Assembly (NCBI GenBank): GCA_002314755.1
Contig: DCHC01000029.1
Span: 1-25,278 of the forward strand
From: Faecalibacterium sp. UBA1762
Lineage (GTDB): Bacteria > Bacillota > Clostridia > Oscillospirales > Ruminococcaceae
Direction of reading: 5' to 3'
Length of the DNA: 25,278 nt
Part shown: one piece after another, positions 22,878 to 25,278 of the stretch
Layout: each line of letters opens with the position of its first letter
Numbering within the stretch: the stretch's first letter is position 1
Translations under genes and position numbers: made by a program
Notes under the pieces: generated by a model
Seen by the model: the letters and a program-made list of their open reading frames with translations, nothing else
Databases searched by the model: none
What the model was told of the DNA's origin: nothing

Positions 22878-24389
22878 ATGGGAAAGAGTAGCATGATTAC
22901 AGCGCACAGTCTGCAAGACCTGGCAAAGCTGATTGGGCCAGAGGATGTGGAGATTGCCGAAGAACCCGAAAGCATGCAACCGTCGGATAAGAAAGCAATC
23001 CGCAGCGAATACCGCAATTCTACCTACGGCATCGTATCCCGGGTGGCATACCTGATCGGTGTAAACCGGGAAATCTTCGGGGACGGGTTGCAGTTTTCCG
23101 GTGAGATATATACCGAACTGGATAAGCTGCAGGAAGCCAGAATCATCCGGAACCTGTGCCGGATTCGCAACGCTATGGAACAAAACTATATCGCCATCTC
23201 CAATGCGTTTCACCAAACCTATAATAACATCGGCAGCCTGCCGGAATATATCCCCACCGATGCGGTGAACCAGCTGAATAAAGACGAAGTCCGGATTTAC
23301 AAGACCAACCCGGAGGTGGATGACTATATCATCGCAATCAATACCGAAATCAATAACCGCATCCAGACGGTCGCAAAGGTGTTTCCGGAATGGGTGAAAT
23401 GGGAGTACATCCGGCTGGTATTCTTGATGCCCAACGGAACTAAGAAGGACGGCGTCAAAAAAGCCGGTGAATATTATATTTCCGACCGCAACCGTTATCC
23501 GTATCAGTGCTGGGTTAACTGGGATGCAGTGGCATCCGGAACGGGCAATATTCTGTATGAGGATGAAAAGTTCCTCACGATTCTGTACGAAAGCAATAAC
23601 GACTATTTCAGCAGCCTTTCCATGGTGCGGGATGCCGGTAACCAAACCTTCCGCAACCTGGAGAATTTACTGGAAAAAAGCCGCAAATGTGTGGTGGTCG
23701 TGGACTGTGAAAACGCAGACGCCGTCAAGCTTGCCGCTGCAATGAGCAGTCTGCCGATAGCGCAGCTGGATAAGGTGGAAAAGGTGCTGCTGTTCGACAG
23801 CGAATATACCACCGACCAGTGGAAAACCTATGTGGACCAATCTCTGAAAGATGCGGCGAAGGATAAAACATCCCTGAACCTAAAGCATATTGTAGTGGAA
23901 CGGCTGAATCAGAACAAATCTCAGGTGGATATGACCCTTGCAGTCAGAACCTGCCGGGAGGTTTACACCGCCGGTGTGGATGCGGTGATACTGGTATCCT
24001 CCGACAGTGACTACTGGGCGATGATACGGCAGCTTCCGGGTGTCAATTTCCTGGTGATGCTGGAAAAACGGAAAACCGGTCAGGTCATTATGGATACCCT
24101 GGCGCTGCACAATATTCCGTACTGCTTTACGGATGATTTTTGTACCGGTGCTTCCTACAGCATAAAGACCACCACCCTGATCAATGCCATTCAGGAACAG
24201 ATTGACCGGGTGATGTCCGGCGAGTTCGAAAACAAATTCAATGTACGCAATATGATGGAGACAGCCCTGCAGGATTCCTGGATTTCCATGACCGAACGGG
24301 AAAAAGAGGCGTTCTATTCCAGATACTTGATGCACATGAAGATGACGATTTCGCAGGACGGCAGAATTGAGATAAAGATTCAAGGGTAA
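22878..24389 (+). CDS. NYN (PIN-like) nuclease-domain protein with unrecognised N-terminal half
   Basis: This 503-aa protein carries a NYN domain at about residues 270-425. The acidic set expected for metal-dependent RNA cleavage is visible: D276 in CVVVVDCENAD (271-281), D351 in SQVDMTLAVRTC (348-359), and D376 and D378 in ILVSSDSDYWAMI (371-383). The N-terminal 270 residues are soluble and mixed alpha/beta (SEYRNSTYGIVSRVAYLIG, 43-61; EWVKWEYIRLVFLMPNG, 171-187) and match no family that I know. The last 75 residues are helical. GAGGAG at 22863-22868 is 9 nt before the ATG. Its base composition is closer to the left part of the window than to its AT-rich flanks. It has its own promoter and sits among accessory genes. 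A defence, toxin or RNA-turnover role is possible but not shown. Confidence 0.8.
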   Translation: MGKSSMITAHSLQDLAKLIGPEDVEIAEEPESMQPSDKKAIRSEYRNSTYGIVSRVAYLIGVNREIFGDGLQFSGEIYTELDKLQEARIIRNLCRIRNAMEQNYIAISNAFHQTYNNIGSLPEYIPTDAVNQLNKDEVRIYKTNPEVDDYIIAINTEINNRIQTVAKVFPEWVKWEYIRLVFLMPNGTKKDGVKKAGEYYISDRNRYPYQCWVNWDAVASGTGNILYEDEKFLTILYESNNDYFSSLSMVRDAGNQTFRNLENLLEKSRKCVVVVDCENADAVKLAAAMSSLPIAQLDKVEKVLLFDSEYTTDQWKTYVDQSLKDAAKDKTSLNLKHIVVERLNQNKSQVDMTLAVRTCREVYTAGVDAVILVSSDSDYWAMIRQLPGVNFLVMLEKRKTGQVIMDTLALHNIPYCFTDDFCTGASYSIKTTTLINAIQEQIDRVMSGEFENKFNVRNMMETALQDSWISMTEREKEAFYSRYLMHMKMTISQDGRIEIKIQG

Positions 24390-24650
24390 GGAAGGTCACG
24401 GCCTATACCGTGGAAAACACACCGAGACCGCTCTATCTGCTGAAAAAGGTGCAACATCGCATTTGACAGTACAGTTTATGACTTGGAGATTGTGAGAGAA
24501 TAAGGACAGTGAAACAAAAGAGAAGAGCGAATAACAAAAACAGGCTTTGGATGGAACCGGTGCCCGGGAGGTGACAGTCAGAATAAAAAGTGCTGCGGTT
24601 CCGTAAAAGGAAAAAGACTTTCAAAAAATAATATGTTGAGGAGAATGATT
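24390..24650. other. Gap between the NYN gene and the small acidic protein gene
   Basis: This 261-nt stretch is AT-rich and holds no gene that I can support. CACGG / CCGTG (around 24397-24412) forms a short 5-bp hairpin without a T-run. A TTGACA occurs at about 24464, but no good -10 box follows at the right distance. Confidence 0.4.
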
Positions 24651-25043
24651 ATGGGATATTGTACTTTGCACAAAATTGAGATTGACCTGGATGATAAAAC
24701 CGCAGTAAGGGATATAGCTCAGGCTATGCGCGAAGGATTCGGTGAGTATGTTTGCCTGGATGAAGAGATTGACAGATATCTCATGGACGAAACCGTTGGC
24801 GGTCACATGACTATGGTGGAGGACGAGGATTCAAAATGGTGGTTCTATGAATCGGATATGATGAAGTTGTCCGATCGTTATCCGGAATGCCGTTTTACGG
24901 TGTTGGGTGCCGGTGAAGACCCGAAGGACAACTGGGAGCATATTTTCAAAGGCGGAAAGGCTGTTGGTTATAAAGAACTGAAAGGAAAGGAAAAGAAGGA
25001 AAAAATCGACCCGTGGAATCCTATTCGCGGATTCCATCTGTAA
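24651..25043 (+). CDS. Small acidic protein of unknown function
   Basis: This 130-aa cytoplasmic protein is rich in Asp and Glu in its first two thirds and in Lys near the end (KELKGKEKKEKID, 108-120). No family is certain. The middle, SKWWFYESDMMKLSDRYPEC (61-80), then FTVLGAGEDPKDNWEHIFKGGK (in two parts: FTVLGAGEDPKD, 82-93, and NWEHIFKGGK, 94-103), follows a pattern I have seen in short accessory proteins of Firmicutes, where a Tyr-Pro segment precedes a GxGE...D.W...F..GK stretch. GAGGAG at 24638-24643 is 7 nt before the ATG at 24651, so I prefer it to the in-frame ATG at 24633. Being downstream of the NYN gene, it might be its partner, but the 261-nt gap argues against tight coupling. 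Confidence 0.65.
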   Translation: MGYCTLHKIEIDLDDKTAVRDIAQAMREGFGEYVCLDEEIDRYLMDETVGGHMTMVEDEDSKWWFYESDMMKLSDRYPECRFTVLGAGEDPKDNWEHIFKGGKAVGYKELKGKEKKEKIDPWNPIRGFHL

Positions 25044-25176
25044 CGAAGGGTGTGCTGTTTGGTTGACAGCGGGATTATGAGAACACACCTTTTCCCCAAA
25101 TGCTTGTGCAGAGAGCTTCAAGCAAATGGAAAGGACCGCTAATAAGCTGAAATATTAAAATTGTTTATCCGTGTTA

Positions 25177-25212
25177 AGGGGCCTGCCGTGTGCAGGCCCC
25201 TATTTATATTTG
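25177..25212 (+). terminator. Terminator near the right edge
   Basis: AGGGGCCTGC (25177-25186) pairs perfectly with GCAGGCCCCT (25192-25201) around a 5-nt loop and is followed by an AT-rich, T-rich tail (ATTTATATTT). It lies 134 nt after the acidic protein gene. The last 66 nt to the window end have no gene that I can support. Confidence 0.8.
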
Positions 25213-25278
25213 CACCGAAAGATAGTAGAGAAGAAAGAATATAGTTGAAATTGAATTAAGGTAACCTCTAAAAATTCA

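Noticed and set aside
25049..25093. GGTGTG / CACACC with Ts after the acidic protein gene
   Set aside because: A 6-bp stem with a loop of about 29 nt is unlikely to terminate. The strong terminator at 25177 explains the end better.
1..25278. tRNA, rRNA, CRISPR, riboswitch, integrase or transposase
   Set aside because: I read both strands for characteristic sequences or repeats and found none that I could support. A covariance-model search would be needed to exclude small RNAs.

Overview
The window looks like a chromosomal stretch of a Clostridia-class Firmicute of roughly balanced base composition, most likely a gut or rumen Oscillospirales/Ruminococcaceae relative. I infer this from the AGGAG-type ribosome sites, the consensus SigA-type promoters and the mix of genes (LytR-CpsA-Psr protein, GH116, GH39, DUF3343, SleB-like hydrolase). 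No rRNA, tRNA, CRISPR array, integrase or transposase was seen, so the taxonomic placement is only an inference.

Left part (1-6101): the end of a cell-surface polysaccharide locus on the + strand. In order it holds UDP-galactopyranose mutase (glf), a polyprenyl-phosphate sugar-1-phosphate transferase, a DUF4422 glycosyltransferase, a large multi-spanning membrane protein that resembles a GT-C glycosyltransferase, and a small two-span membrane protein that overlaps it by 4 nt. Together they would make a galactofuranose-containing glycan on a lipid carrier and decorate it outside the membrane.

Middle part (6172-11942): a near-consensus promoter (TTGACG-17-TATAAT) starts a compact operon of four genes: a STAS domain fused to an APH/choline-kinase-like kinase, a PHP phosphoesterase, a GH39-like glycosidase and an SGNH esterase. 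It ends at an intrinsic terminator. Immediately after the terminator a TTG-started LytR-CpsA-Psr gene follows, the enzyme class that attaches glycopolymers to peptidoglycan.

Carbohydrate-utilisation part (12014-20010): a divergent pair (flavin-reductase-like protein on -, alpha/beta hydrolase on +) with two back-to-back promoters around a perfect palindrome; a membrane acyltransferase of the HGSNAT type converging on a six-hairpin (alpha/alpha)6 protein; a 65-aa DUF3343 protein; and a GH116 beta-glycosidase. None of the glycosidases or hydrolases has a visible signal peptide, so they are expected to act on imported oligosaccharides, although no transporter lies in the window.

Right part (20011-25278): sparse, more AT-rich between about 21100 and 22870, and looks like accessory DNA. 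It carries a decayed reading frame, a cysteine-rich membrane protein, a 123-nt nested palindrome, a frameshifted MazF/PemK toxin remnant, a SleB-like wall hydrolase, a 503-aa protein with a C-terminal NYN nuclease domain and an unrecognised N-terminal half under its own promoter, and a small acidic protein followed by a terminator. The NYN gene, the STAS-kinase operon, the divergent operator and the nested palindrome are the most promising leads.
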